Assembly (NCBI RefSeq): GCF_003702705.1
Contig: NZ_QZMN01000008.1
Location: 158,115 to 222,114 of the forward strand
DNA length: 64,000 bases
Source: Ornithinimicrobium cerasi
Lineage (GTDB): Bacteria; Actinomycetota; Actinomycetes; Actinomycetales; Dermatophilaceae
Direction: 5' to 3'
Position numbers and translations under genes: made by a program. Every line of letters starts with the position of its first letter. Within the stretch, counting starts at the first letter, position 1. This document shows positions 16,858-25,640 of the stretch, piece by piece. The notes below the pieces were generated by a model that saw only the letters and a program-made list of their open reading frames with translations, did not search any database and was not told where the DNA came from.

Positions 16858-16898
16858 CTCGCATGTCCAGACACCCCTGCTGAAAGAGGATCCCCCCC

Positions 16899-19826
16899 GT
16901 GGGCCAGACGTCCCCCCGACGGGGCGTGCGCACCATCGCGCTCGCCGCCGCCGTCACCGTCGCCTCCCCGCTCGCCCTGTCCGCCACCGCAGCCCCCGAG
17001 CTGCAGCTGGACCAGAGCCGGAAGACGTACATCGTTCAGCTTGATGCTGACCCGATCGCCACCTACGAGGGCGGCACCGCCGGCATCCCGGCGACCAAGC
17101 CCGCGCCGGGCGAGAAGGTCAAGGCCGGCTCGGCGAACGCCAAGAAGTACGAGGCGCACCTGCGCAACGGTCAGGCCAAGGCGCTGAAGAACGCCGGCGT
17201 CAAGGCGGACCGCAAGACCTACGAGTACACGGTCGCCCTCAACGGCTTCACCGCCGAGCTGACCGCCGCCGAGGCAGCACGCATGAGCAAGACCCAGGGC
17301 GTCGTCAACGTGTGGGAGGACGAGGTCCGGTATGCCGACACCGTCACCACCCCGGACTACCTGGGCATGACCGGCAAGGACGGCGTCTGGAAGACCCAGT
17401 TCGGCAACGACGTCAACGCGGGCAAGGGCATGGTCGTCGGCGTCATCGACACCGGCATCGACCCGGAGAACCCGAGCTTCGCCCCCCTCTCCCGCGCGAC
17501 GATGCCGAAGGGCGACTTCGTGTGCGACACCGGTGACGACGCGGCGTTCGAGTGCTCGACGAAGATCGTCGGTGCCCGTTGGTACGGCGCCGAGCACGGC
17601 AACAACGTGGCCCTCGACTACCTGAGCCCGCGCGACCGCAACGGTCACGGCTCCCACACCGCAGGCACGGCCGCCGGCAACAACGGCGTCGCCATGGAGG
17701 TGCAGGGCAACGACCTGGGCATCGGGTCCGGCATGGCCCCGGCTGCCCACGTCGCCGTCTACAAGGCGCTGTGGCAGACCGCCACCGGCGGCGGGTCCGG
17801 CACCACGGCCGGCCTCGTCGCGGCCATCGACGACGCGGTCGCCGACGGCGTCGACGTCATCAACTACTCGGTCTCCGGCTCCAGCACCTCCGTGGTCGGA
17901 CCGGACGAGATCGCCTTCCTGTTCGCCGCCGACGCAGGGATCTTCGTCTCGACCTCCGCCGGCAACAGCGGCGACACGGTCGGCGTCTCCTCCGTGGCGC
18001 ACAACGCACCGTGGACGATGACGGTGGCGGCAAGCACGCACGACCGCGGAGCCGTCAACACGCTCACCCTCGGGAACGGCGCCACGTACGAGGGCGTCGG
18101 CTACGGCGGTCCGCTGGCTGCCACCCCGATGGTCCTCGCGGCGAGTGTTGCAGCCTCTGGCGCAGTGAGCCCCCAGCTCTGCGGCACCGGCACCCTGGAC
18201 GACACCAAGGTCACGGGCAAGATCGTGATCTGCGACCGCGGCGAGCACGCCCTCGTCGACAAGGCGGCCGAGGTGAAGGCCTCGGGCGGTGCCGGCATGG
18301 TGCTGGTGAACCTCCCCGGTGGGGCCGCGAACCAGAACGCCATCCTCTACGGCATGCCCGCCACCCACCTCACGGCGGCGGACGGCACGGCGGTCAAGGC
18401 CTACGTGGCGGCCAACCCCTCGGCCACCGGAGCCATCTCCGCGACCACGACGGTCAAGGTCCCGGCCCCGTCGATGGCAAGCTTCTCCTCCTACGGCCCG
18501 GCACTCGCCGGTGGCGGTGACCTGCTGAAGCCCGACATCACCGCGCCGGGGGCGGACGTCCTCGCTGCCGTCAACGAGGACCCCGAGAGCGGTGACTCGC
18601 AGTACGACATGCTCTCCGGGACGTCCATGTCGGCCCCGCACGTGGCCGGCCTCGGTGCCCTCCTGAAGCAGAAGAACCCCACCTGGAGCCCGATGGCGGT
18701 CAAGTCGGCGATGATGACCACCGCCCGTCAGACCGACGACGCCGGGCAGCCCATCAAGCGCGGCACGGCCGTGGCCACGCCGCTCAACTACGGCGCCGGC
18801 GAGGTGCAGCCCCTGGAGTCCTACAGCCCCGGCCTGGTCTACGACTCGGGCTGGAACGACTGGCTCGCGTACGCCTGCGGCATCGGCCAGCTCGCCGCGC
18901 CGTGCCCCGCGACGCCGGTCGACGCCAGCGACCTCAACTACCCGAGCATCGCCGTCGGCGACCTGGCGGGGAAGCAGACCGTCACCCGCACGGTCACCAA
19001 CGTCGGCCAGGGCCCGATGACCTACACCGCCAAGGTCGAGGCCCCGGCGGGCACCACCGTCACGGTGAGCCCGAGCACCATCAAGGTGCCGGCCAAGGGC
19101 AAGGCGACCTTCGAGGTCACCATCACCCGGACCAGCGCAGCCCTCGGTCAGTACACCTTCGGGGCACTGACCTGGCAGCCCGCCTCCACGAAGGTCCAGC
19201 CGGTCCGCAGCCCCATCGCGGTCCGTCCGGTCGCCCTCGCGGCGGCCGCCGAGGTCGCCGGTTCGGACGTCAGCGGGTCTGTCACACTGCCGGTCACCCC
19301 GGGGTTCACCGGCACGCTCAACACTGACGTTGACGGTCTCCTTGCATCCACGGTGTCGTCCGTCGCGGTCCAGAACCCGGCGAATGCCCAGACGCCTTTC
19401 ACCGTCGCGGCCGGCACCAAGGTGCTGCGGCTGGCGTCGTACGGCTCTGAGGTCGACGCGGAGGACATCGACCTCTACCTGTTCCACTGCGCCCCCGGGT
19501 GCCGTCAGATCGCGCTGAGCGGCAAGGACGGCTCGGATGAGATGATCACGCTGCGGAACCCGGCAGCGGGGAACTACATCGCTCTGACAGACCTGTGGAG
19601 CAACGAGCCGTCCGTCACCTACCCGCTGCACGTATGGCGGCTCGGTGACACGGCCGCAGGCAACCTCACGGTGTCGCCCTCCTCGGTCGCCGTCACCCAG
19701 GGCACGCCAACCGCGGTCACGGCACAGTGGAACGGTCTGGACGCGACCAAGCGTTACCTCGGCCAGGTCAACTTCCTCGAGGGCAGCACCGTGGCGGGCA
19801 GCACGCTCGTCACCGTCAACCCCTGA
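16899..19826 (+). CDS. Secreted subtilisin-like serine protease (S8 family) with PA and Fn3-like domains
   Basis: 975 aa from a GTG preceded by AAAGAGGA. A signal peptide (about 1-32, Arg-rich then LAAAVTVASPLALSATA) precedes an I9-type propeptide (KTYIVQLDADP to VVNVWEDE). The catalytic domain has Asp184 in GVIDTGID, His250 in NGHGSHTAG and Ser576 in SGTSMSAPH, with SAGNSGD giving the oxyanion Asn. A PA insert lies near residues 390-500. After the protease come a fibronectin-like domain (TVTRTVTNVGQGPMTYT) and about 200 further beta-rich residues. This is the cucumisin/lactocepin-like secreted layout. It is expected to degrade extracellular protein. Strong terminator downstream. Confidence 0.95.
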   Translation: MGQTSPRRGVRTIALAAAVTVASPLALSATAAPELQLDQSRKTYIVQLDADPIATYEGGTAGIPATKPAPGEKVKAGSANAKKYEAHLRNGQAKALKNAGVKADRKTYEYTVALNGFTAELTAAEAARMSKTQGVVNVWEDEVRYADTVTTPDYLGMTGKDGVWKTQFGNDVNAGKGMVVGVIDTGIDPENPSFAPLSRATMPKGDFVCDTGDDAAFECSTKIVGARWYGAEHGNNVALDYLSPRDRNGHGSHTAGTAAGNNGVAMEVQGNDLGIGSGMAPAAHVAVYKALWQTATGGGSGTTAGLVAAIDDAVADGVDVINYSVSGSSTSVVGPDEIAFLFAADAGIFVSTSAGNSGDTVGVSSVAHNAPWTMTVAASTHDRGAVNTLTLGNGATYEGVGYGGPLAATPMVLAASVAASGAVSPQLCGTGTLDDTKVTGKIVICDRGEHALVDKAAEVKASGGAGMVLVNLPGGAANQNAILYGMPATHLTAADGTAVKAYVAANPSATGAISATTTVKVPAPSMASFSSYGPALAGGGDLLKPDITAPGADVLAAVNEDPESGDSQYDMLSGTSMSAPHVAGLGALLKQKNPTWSPMAVKSAMMTTARQTDDAGQPIKRGTAVATPLNYGAGEVQPLESYSPGLVYDSGWNDWLAYACGIGQLAAPCPATPVDASDLNYPSIAVGDLAGKQTVTRTVTNVGQGPMTYTAKVEAPAGTTVTVSPSTIKVPAKGKATFEVTITRTSAALGQYTFGALTWQPASTKVQPVRSPIAVRPVALAAAAEVAGSDVSGSVTLPVTPGFTGTLNTDVDGLLASTVSSVAVQNPANAQTPFTVAAGTKVLRLASYGSEVDAEDIDLYLFHCAPGCRQIALSGKDGSDEMITLRNPAAGNYIALTDLWSNEPSVTYPLHVWRLGDTAAGNLTVSPSSVAVTQGTPTAVTAQWNGLDATKRYLGQVNFLEGSTVAGSTLVTVNP

Positions 19827-19854
19827 CGAAGCCCTGACCTGCGCAGACGCAGGT

Positions 19855-19894
19855 GCGAGCGCCCCTCCCGGACCCCTCCGGGAGGGGCGCTCGC
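19855..19894 (+). terminator. Rho-independent-type hairpin after subtilase
   Basis: A perfect 17-bp stem, GCGAGCGCCCCTCCCGG against its complement, with a 6-nt loop, lies 29 bp after the subtilase stop. No long T-run follows, as is usual in high-GC actinobacteria. Confidence 0.85.
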
Positions 19895-19898
19895 GCGT

Positions 19899-19914
19899 TG
19901 TGTCACAGATCACA
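19899..19914. promoter_or_regulatory. CRP/GlxR-like site
   Basis: TGTGT-CACAGA-TCACA matches TGTGA-N6-TCACA with one mismatch. It lies between the subtilase terminator and the lipoprotein gene at 20096, about 180 bp upstream of that gene. Binding is not shown. Confidence 0.4.
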
Positions 19915-20020
19915 TTTCTTGGGGGCAACGTTCGGCCCTCTCCAGACGTCTATACCTATGTCAGGACGGGACACCTGACACCGTCATGAGGGGCCGCGCA
20001 AGCGGGACAGGGGGCTAGGA

Positions 20021-20056
20021 AGGCGGGGCGTCGGTTCAGGGGACCGGCGCCCCGCC
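20021..20056. terminator. Strong hairpin before lipoprotein gene
   Basis: AGGCGGGGCGTCGGT pairs with ACCGGCGCCCCGCCT (one mismatch) around a short loop, with weaker outer arms AGCGGG/CCCGCT. It lies 40 bp upstream of the lipoprotein start. It could be a second terminator or a leader structure. Confidence 0.5.
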
Positions 20057-20095
20057 TCCCGCTTGTCTAGACTCGACAGGCCGAAGGAGGCCCCG

Positions 20096-20644
20096 ATGAC
20101 GACGACCGACAGCCGCGCGAAGCGGCGCCTGATCGCCATACCCGCGCTGGTCCTGGCGCTCGGCGCGACCCTCACCGCCTGCGGTGACAGCGAGTCCCCC
20201 GGTGCGGCCTCCCCCACGCCCACCGCCACGACCGACGACGCCGCCCCCACCACCTCGGAGGACACCGTGGACCCCAGCGACCTCACCCCGATCACACCCC
20301 CGCCCGCCCTGCCCGGCGACCAGGGGGCGCTGCCCACCGGCCCCGTCCCGGACCAGGTCGTCGACCGCGCCGACGTGCAGGCTGCCGTGGCTGCCGAGGC
20401 CCAGCGCCGCGGGGTGGACGTCTCCGCGGTGAGTGTCGCCGGTTTCGCCGAGGTCACCTGGACCGACGGGAGCCTCGGCTGCCCGCAGCCGGGGATGATG
20501 TACACCCAGGCGCTGGTTCCCGGCCACCAGCTGATCCTCGAGGTCGACGGCCAGCTCGCCAGCTACCACGCCGCGCAGGGCCGCGACTTCGCCTACTGCG
20601 CCAGCCCGGTGCCCCCGGCGCCCGGCGGTCTCCAGAGCCGCTGA
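20096..20644 (+). CDS. Lipoprotein of unknown function
   Basis: 182 aa from ATG 20096 with GGAGG upstream. A type II signal peptide ends in the lipobox LTAC. A Ser/Thr/Pro-rich spacer follows, then a compact domain with VTWTDGSLGCPQPGMMYTQAL and HQLILEVDGQLASYHA, two Cys residues likely to pair. This small domain is common as an unnamed lipoprotein in actinobacteria. It would be anchored on the outer face of the membrane. The start 11 codons upstream was rejected for lack of a ribosome site. Confidence 0.8.
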   Translation: MTTTDSRAKRRLIAIPALVLALGATLTACGDSESPGAASPTPTATTDDAAPTTSEDTVDPSDLTPITPPPALPGDQGALPTGPVPDQVVDRADVQAAVAAEAQRRGVDVSAVSVAGFAEVTWTDGSLGCPQPGMMYTQALVPGHQLILEVDGQLASYHAAQGRDFAYCASPVPPAPGGLQSR

Positions 20645-20720
20645 GCGACCCCTTCGAGCCCTGGTCGACAATGGGTTCACGCCTGACCGACGGGCGGGCA
20701 CGAGCAGGGATGGGGACACG

Positions 20721-21353
20721 ATGAGCTGGACACCGCACGACCCGTACCGGACGCCCGGCGACCACGCCGTCCCGGGCCCTCAGACGGGCCCGGTCGACCT
20801 GCCCCCGTGGTCACCGCCCGCCTCTCCGATCCCCTCCTACGTCCCGCCCCAGCCGCACCACCAGCAACTGCAGCCGCAGGACGCGCCGGTGCCCGCACCG
20901 CAGCAGACCCGGTTGCGGTATGCCGACTGGGGCGAGCGCGTCGGGGCCTCCCTCGTGGACTACGCGATCCTGCTGGGTGTGGTCCTTCTGGTCGGCCCGC
21001 TGACCGCGTTCTCGGACGACCTCGACTCGCTCGCCGGGCTCGCCTGGTTGGCGGCGGCCGGCTACCTCGGTTGGCTCAACGGCAGCAAGGGGCAGTCGCC
21101 CGGCAAGGCGCTGATGGGGCTCAAGGTCGTCCGGGACGCCGACGGGTCCACGCTCGGCGGGCCGGTCGGCGTCGTCCGCGCCGTCATGCTCGCCATCATG
21201 GGCGGCCTGACCGGTGGCATCCTCTTCGTCCTCGCCGTCCTCTGGCCCGCGTGGGACCCCAGGAAGCAGGCGCTGCACGACAAGGTGGTCAGCGCCACGG
21301 TGGTCGCCGGTTATCCGAGGGCCAGGTTCGGCAGGCAGATCTTCCTGCCCTGA
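20721..21353 (+). CDS. RDD family membrane protein
   Basis: 210 aa. A Pro/Gln-rich cytosolic N-terminus of about 65 residues precedes the RDD domain: RYADWGERVGASLVDYAIL, then SKGQSPGKALMGLKVV and DPRKQALHDKVVSATVV, with three or four helices. RDD proteins are membrane proteins of mostly unknown function; some are ion antiporters. It follows the lipoprotein gene by 76 bp in the same orientation. Confidence 0.9.
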   Translation: MSWTPHDPYRTPGDHAVPGPQTGPVDLPPWSPPASPIPSYVPPQPHHQQLQPQDAPVPAPQQTRLRYADWGERVGASLVDYAILLGVVLLVGPLTAFSDDLDSLAGLAWLAAAGYLGWLNGSKGQSPGKALMGLKVVRDADGSTLGGPVGVVRAVMLAIMGGLTGGILFVLAVLWPAWDPRKQALHDKVVSATVVAGYPRARFGRQIFLP

Positions 21354-21417
21354 GCCCCCGGACGGGCCTGCCCCGCACGTCCGGCGACGTCGGCCGCCGC
21401 ACGTAGAGTGCCCTCCC

Positions 21418-22530
21418 GTGGACCTGCTCGACGTCGGACGAATCCTCCTCGGCCTCGTGCTGCTCGTCGGGGGTGGCGAGCTGCTGGTCAGGGGCGCGTC
21501 GGCCCTGGCCCGTCGCGTCGGGCTCAGCCCGCTCGTCGTGGGCCTCACCGTCGTCTCGGTCGCGACCAGCGCCCCTGAGCTAGCGGTGACCGTCGGGGCG
21601 GCCCTCGACGGACAGCCCGACCTCGCCGTCGGCAACGTCGTCGGCTCCAACATCGCCAACGTCCTGCTCATCCTCGGAATCTCCGCCCTCGTCCTGCCGC
21701 TGAGCGTGCGCGAGCAGCTGGTCCGCCTCGACGTCCCCGTCCTGGTGCTGCTCTCCGGCCTGCTGCTCGTGCTGGCCCTCGACGGCGGCATCTCCACGGG
21801 CGAGGGGATCCTCCTGCTGGTGCTCGTGGTCGCGCACACGGTCCTGACGATCCTGGTCTCACGGCGGCGCGACCGCACCGTGGCCGATGAGGGCACGGAC
21901 CCCGAGGCCACCGCGCCTGCCCCACCCTCGTCACTGGTCTCCGTCGTCCTCATCGTCGTCGGTGTCGGCCTGCTCGTCGTCGGTGCGGACCAGCTGGTCA
22001 CCGGGGCGGTGTCGATCGCCGGTGCCCTCGGGGTGAGCGGTCTCGTCGTGGGGCTGACGGTGGTCGCGCTCGGCACCTCCCTGCCCGAGCTGGCCGCGTC
22101 CGTCATCGCCGCGCTCCGTGGTGAGCGCGACATCGCGGTGGGCAACGTCGTCGGCAGCTGCATCGTCAACATCGGCCTGGTCCTGGGCGTCCCGGCGCTG
22201 CTGTCCGAGGGCGGACTCCCCGTGCCCAGCGCCGCGATCGCCCTCGACATCCCGCTCATGATCGCCGCGGCGGTGGCGCTGCTCCCGGTGGTCCTGACCA
22301 ACTTCACCGTGGCGCGCTGGGAGGGGGGCATGTTCGTCCTCCTGTATGCCGCGTACGTCGGCTACGTCGTGCTCGACGCCATCGACCACGACGCACTTGA
22401 GGGTTTCACCTTCGTCATGGCGCTCTTCGTCCTGCCGCTCGTCGCCATCTCCCTCGTCGCCACCGTCGCGTTCGAGGTCGGCGTCCACCGCGGCCGGCAG
22501 GAGTCCGTGGCGGGCCGCCGCACGGGCTGA
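21418..22530 (+). CDS. Calcium/sodium (cation) antiporter, CaCA family
   Basis: 370 aa from a GTG at 21418. Two homologous halves carry the paired alpha repeats of the family: GLTVVSVATSAPELAVTVGAAL with GNVVGSNIANVLLILG, and GLTVVALGTSLPELAASVIAAL with GNVVGSCIVNIGLVLG. About ten helices in all, and a cytosolic loop around residues 145-170. This is the YrbG-like group that exchanges Ca2+ for Na+ or H+ at the inner membrane. The acidic residues of both repeats (PEL) are intact. Confidence 0.92.
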   Translation: MDLLDVGRILLGLVLLVGGGELLVRGASALARRVGLSPLVVGLTVVSVATSAPELAVTVGAALDGQPDLAVGNVVGSNIANVLLILGISALVLPLSVREQLVRLDVPVLVLLSGLLLVLALDGGISTGEGILLLVLVVAHTVLTILVSRRRDRTVADEGTDPEATAPAPPSSLVSVVLIVVGVGLLVVGADQLVTGAVSIAGALGVSGLVVGLTVVALGTSLPELAASVIAALRGERDIAVGNVVGSCIVNIGLVLGVPALLSEGGLPVPSAAIALDIPLMIAAAVALLPVVLTNFTVARWEGGMFVLLYAAYVGYVVLDAIDHDALEGFTFVMALFVLPLVAISLVATVAFEVGVHRGRQESVAGRRTG

Positions 22531-22544
22531 CCGGGTGACCGCCG

Positions 22545-22622
22545 TTTTCGACCGCTGGTCTGTCCGCCATGGCATGCCGACGAGCGGTCGAAAAGGAGCG
22601 GTCGAAAGGGAGCGGTCGTGGG
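22545..22622. repeat. Three 14-bp tandem repeats with an inverted partner
   Basis: GAGCGGTCGAAAAG (22582), GAGCGGTCGAAAGG (22596) and GAGCGGTCGTGGG (22610) repeat with exact 14-bp period. The first copy pairs with TTTTCGACCGCT at 22545-22556 as a 12-bp stem, which may terminate the antiporter transcript. A trypsin-like gene remnant follows directly. Confidence 0.7.
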
Positions 22623-22646
22623 AGCGCCAGGCGGCGAGAGCAAAGT

Positions 22647-22814
22647 GGAGACTCCGGAGGGCCGGCGTTATGGATCGAGCCGGTGACCGGCGAGGAGACC
22701 ACCGTCGTCGTGGCCATCACCTCCTACGGCATCATCGGCCCGTGCGCGGGGACCGACTTCCTCGTCCGCACCGACACCGCCGTCGCGCTGGACCTCGTCG
22801 ACGCCCGCAGCTGA
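22647..22814 (+). pseudogene. C-terminal remnant of a trypsin-like (S1) serine protease
   Basis: The open frame reads GDSGGPALW, then VVVAITSYG, GPCAGTDFLVRTDTAVALDLV. GDSGG is the S1 active-site Ser motif and the rest matches the C-terminal strands and helix of trypsin-like proteases. The His and Asp parts and any signal peptide are missing. The upstream sequence is the 14-bp repeat, not coding. It is therefore a decayed fragment, probably left by a deletion ending in the repeat. Confidence 0.65.
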
Positions 22815-22831
22815 CGAGCGGGGGTATGCCG

Positions 22832-23665
22832 TCAGGCGGCATCCCCGTCCGTGCCGCTACGGACGGTGTCCTTCCCTCGCACGGACTGACGCAGCTTGCG
22901 GACGAGCGCAACCACCTGGTCGCCCCAGACGAGGACCGAGATCAGGGCGGCGCCAAGCACCCCAGCGACGGCCGCGAGCCGCACCCAGTCGTTCTTGAAC
23001 CAGTGGGCCACGCGCTGGATGAGCGTGCTCTCGACCTCCACGTCGGTGACGAACTGCACCACCGCGTCCGCGGGCACGCCCTCGAGCCCTTCGTCCGTGA
23101 AGACGGCCGGCTGCAGCTCCAGCCGCAGCTCCTGGTCGACAGGCTCGACCGGCGTGACGGTCCACCCCCACTCGACGAACCCCGCCTCTGACACCCGCCG
23201 ATAGACGAACTCGTCGGCGTCTGCATCCCCCTGTTCGCCGATCTCGATCCCGTCGCCCACCCGCAGGAGCCGTGCACCGACCACGCACTGGACCCGGAGA
23301 TCGGCCTGGCCGGCCGTCCCGTCGAGGCCGTCCAGCACCGCGTCGGGCGGCAGGTCGGACCCGGTCAGGTCGAGGTTGACCTGGTAGGTGGAGGAGTGGT
23401 CCACCTCGGCGCGCAGCAGCTCGGGGTAGGTCACCCGCCCGTCGAGTCCTGACTCGGACACCGCGTCACGACACTCGTCCACCCACGGCTGCAGGGTCTG
23501 CGACCCGGTCGGGTCGGCCTCGTCAGGAGGGGCGGCCGCGTCCGGGGCGGAGGCGCAGGAGGTCAGGAGCAGCACCCAGAGGACGGCGAGGGCGCCGAGG
23601 AGGGGCCGGTCCCTACCTCCGGCAGGCTGTCCCGATGCACGTTGCCGGCTGCTGCGGATCGCCAT
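22832..23665 (-). CDS. Hypothetical lipoprotein with C-terminal membrane helix
   Basis: 277 aa from ATG 23665; the longer in-frame reading to 23929 is Arg/Pro-rich and not credible. A signal sequence ends at LTSC, a lipobox. A mainly beta extracytoplasmic domain follows (about 35-225), with one Cys pair. Near the C-terminus is a membrane helix (VRLAAVAGVLGAALISVLVW) and a short basic cytosolic tail. Such a lipid anchor plus C-terminal helix resembles LppM-type proteins, but I do not assign a family. The 214-bp gap upstream shows nothing recognisable. Confidence 0.65.
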   Translation of the reverse strand: MAIRSSRQRASGQPAGGRDRPLLGALAVLWVLLLTSCASAPDAAAPPDEADPTGSQTLQPWVDECRDAVSESGLDGRVTYPELLRAEVDHSSTYQVNLDLTGSDLPPDAVLDGLDGTAGQADLRVQCVVGARLLRVGDGIEIGEQGDADADEFVYRRVSEAGFVEWGWTVTPVEPVDQELRLELQPAVFTDEGLEGVPADAVVQFVTDVEVESTLIQRVAHWFKNDWVRLAAVAGVLGAALISVLVWGDQVVALVRKLRQSVRGKDTVRSGTDGDAA

Positions 23666-23879
23666 GTCCCAGGCCCCCTTCGGTCTCCTCCAGGATAGTC
23701 CCGGGCACCCTCCGGACGCCGGTTCCCGAGGGCCCCACGACGTGAGTGAGACGCACGGAACAGGGAACGGACGAGAGGGGGCCGAGAGGTCGGCGGACCG
23801 GGGTGGCCTGCTGTCGCCAGGACGACACCGGGCCACCCCGCTCTCCTCGCGTCCAGCCGAGCGGCCCCCCCTGACCGAC

Positions 23880-24470
23880 CTACCCAGACACGCTGGGGGC
23901 GTGGTCGGGCGCGGTCCTGACGTTGCCACCGGGCCGGTCGAGGTAGCGCGTGACCACGTGCAGCACGGCCGCCGGGGCCAGGTAGAGACCGGTGGCGAAG
24001 ACCGCGATGCCGATCTCCCCGCTGAGGGGGACGTCGTCCAGCCCGAAGCTCAGGCTGGTCATCAGGGCACCGCTCAGGAGGGCGAACGCCAGCACCGCCA
24101 GGTAGGCGACGCGACTGACCTTCGCCCAGGGCCGCCGTACCCCGCTCAGCAGCACGATCCGCGCGTAGTCGGCGCGCGTGCGGCGGACAGGTCGATGTTC
24201 CACCAGCGTCCGGGTCTGGGTCGTCACCGCGACATAGACCGCCTCGAGGTCGCGCTGGGCCCGGGCGGTGGCGCTCGTGCGGTCGGTCTCGGGCATCGTG
24301 AGGTGGTCGAACGCCGCCACCCAGTCGGAGATGAACGCGACCTGACGCCGACCCTGCTCGATGATCTCGTCCCGCCGGTGCTCCCAGCGCCGTCGACTCC
24401 GCCACCCCTTCAGCAAAATCCCGGCCCCCGCGAGGAGGGCGGTGAGCAGCGGCCCCACGACCGCAACCAC
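23880..24470 (-). CDS. Hypothetical membrane protein
   Basis: 196 aa. An N-terminal helix (VGPLLTALLAGAGILL) is followed by a basic cytosolic segment with RRRWEHRRDEIIEQG and a helical domain; two helices follow near residues 120-165 (VAYLAVLAFALLSGALM and IGIAVFATGLYLAPAAVL). No family is recognised. It is monocistronic by spacing. Confidence 0.6.
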   Translation of the reverse strand: MVAVVGPLLTALLAGAGILLKGWRSRRRWEHRRDEIIEQGRRQVAFISDWVAAFDHLTMPETDRTSATARAQRDLEAVYVAVTTQTRTLVEHRPVRRTRADYARIVLLSGVRRPWAKVSRVAYLAVLAFALLSGALMTSLSFGLDDVPLSGEIGIAVFATGLYLAPAAVLHVVTRYLDRPGGNVRTAPDHAPSVSG

Positions 24471-24584
24471 GACATCGGGGTCCTACCAACCCATGAGCGC
24501 ACCTCGCGTCCTGCCGTCTGCGCGGAAGAAGCCACGTCGTCGGTGATCGTGCCACGCTGCGCGACGTCCCGTCAGGCGCATCCC

Positions 24585-25628
24585 CTACCCCGGCAGGTAT
24601 GCCGTGCCCCTCGCCTCGAGCGCGAGCCGCACCCGGCGCCCCTCCAGGTGCACGCCCGGGTCGTCCCCGAGGGCGGCGACCTCCCCGACGCCGTCCACGT
24701 CGACCGTGAGGTGCACCGCGTCGGAGACAGCCACCGCCCGGCGCACGACACCCTCCAGCCGGCCGGACGGATCCACCCGCAGGGCGGCCCGACGCAGCGC
24801 GAGGACCCGACCGTCCGTCCGGGCTGACGCGGCGGTCTGCTGGGGCGGCCCCGGCGGTGCGGCCGCGTCGACCTGTTGGTCGGGCCCGGCGACCGTGCCC
24901 GCGGCCGCCCCCGTCAGGAACGTCTCGAACCCGATGAACTCGGCGACCTCCCGGGTGGCGGGCGCGCGCCATACCTCGGCGGTGGTCCCCTCCTGGACCA
25001 CCCGGCTGGCGAGCATGACCGCCATCCGGTCGGCGATGGTGAACGCCTCGTCGTGGTCGTGCGTCACCAGCACCGCCGTGGTCCCGGTCGTCACGAGGAT
25101 CTCGCGCAGGTCGCCGGCGAGCCGCTCCCGCAGCGACCGGTCGAGCGCCGACAGCGGCTCGTCGAGCAGCAGCAGCCCGGGGTCGGCGGCGAGCGAGCGT
25201 GCCAGCGCCACCCGCTGCTGCTCGCCGCCGGAGAGGGTCGCGGGTCGGCGCGCACCGTAGCCGGGCAGGCCCACGAGCTCGAGCAGCTCGTCCACGCGCC
25301 GCCGTCTCTCGGCAGCGCCGACCCGACGCAGCCGCAGCGCGTAGCCGATGTTGTCCGCGACCGACGCGTGCGCGAACAGCTGCCCGTCCTGGAACATCAG
25401 CGCGAAGCCGCGCTCGTGCGTCGGCACCCCGCGCAGGTCCCGCCCGTCCCAGCGCACCGCCCCCGCGTCCAGCCGCTCCAGCCCGGCGACCGCCCGCAGC
25501 AGGGTCGACTTGCCGCACCCCGACGGCCCGAGCACCGCGAGCACGTGCCCCTCCGGGAGCGACAGCGACACGTCGTCGACCGCCGTCGTGGCGCCGAAGC
25601 GCACCGTCACGTCATCGAGCTGCAGCAT
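24585..25628 (-). CDS. thiQ: Thiamine ABC transporter ATP-binding protein
   Basis: 347 aa. ATPase domain with Walker A GPSGCGKST (about 34-42), Q-loop FQDGQLFAH, signature LSGGEQQRVALARS, Walker B LLLLDEPLSALD and switch His in VLVTHDHDEA. A C-terminal extension of about 110 residues resembles a TOBE-type regulatory domain. It lies 12 bp after thiP and is therefore the second gene of a riboswitch-controlled unit. It powers uptake of thiamine or its phosphates. Substrate assignment rests on the TPP riboswitch upstream of thiP. Confidence 0.85.
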   Translation of the reverse strand: MLQLDDVTVRFGATTAVDDVSLSLPEGHVLAVLGPSGCGKSTLLRAVAGLERLDAGAVRWDGRDLRGVPTHERGFALMFQDGQLFAHASVADNIGYALRLRRVGAAERRRRVDELLELVGLPGYGARRPATLSGGEQQRVALARSLAADPGLLLLDEPLSALDRSLRERLAGDLREILVTTGTTAVLVTHDHDEAFTIADRMAVMLASRVVQEGTTAEVWRAPATREVAEFIGFETFLTGAAAGTVAGPDQQVDAAAPPGPPQQTAASARTDGRVLALRRAALRVDPSGRLEGVVRRAVAVSDAVHLTVDVDGVGEVAALGDDPGVHLEGRRVRLALEARGTAYLPG

Positions 25629-25640
25629 GCGACTCCTCCA

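Noticed and set aside
16809-19928. Minus-strand frame of over 1,000 codons across the subtilase
   Set aside because: Antisense shadow; the plus strand has a signal peptide and the complete Asp/His/Ser triad.
22582-22622. Iteron-like replication origin
   Set aside because: Three short repeats only, with no replication gene or AT-rich region nearby.
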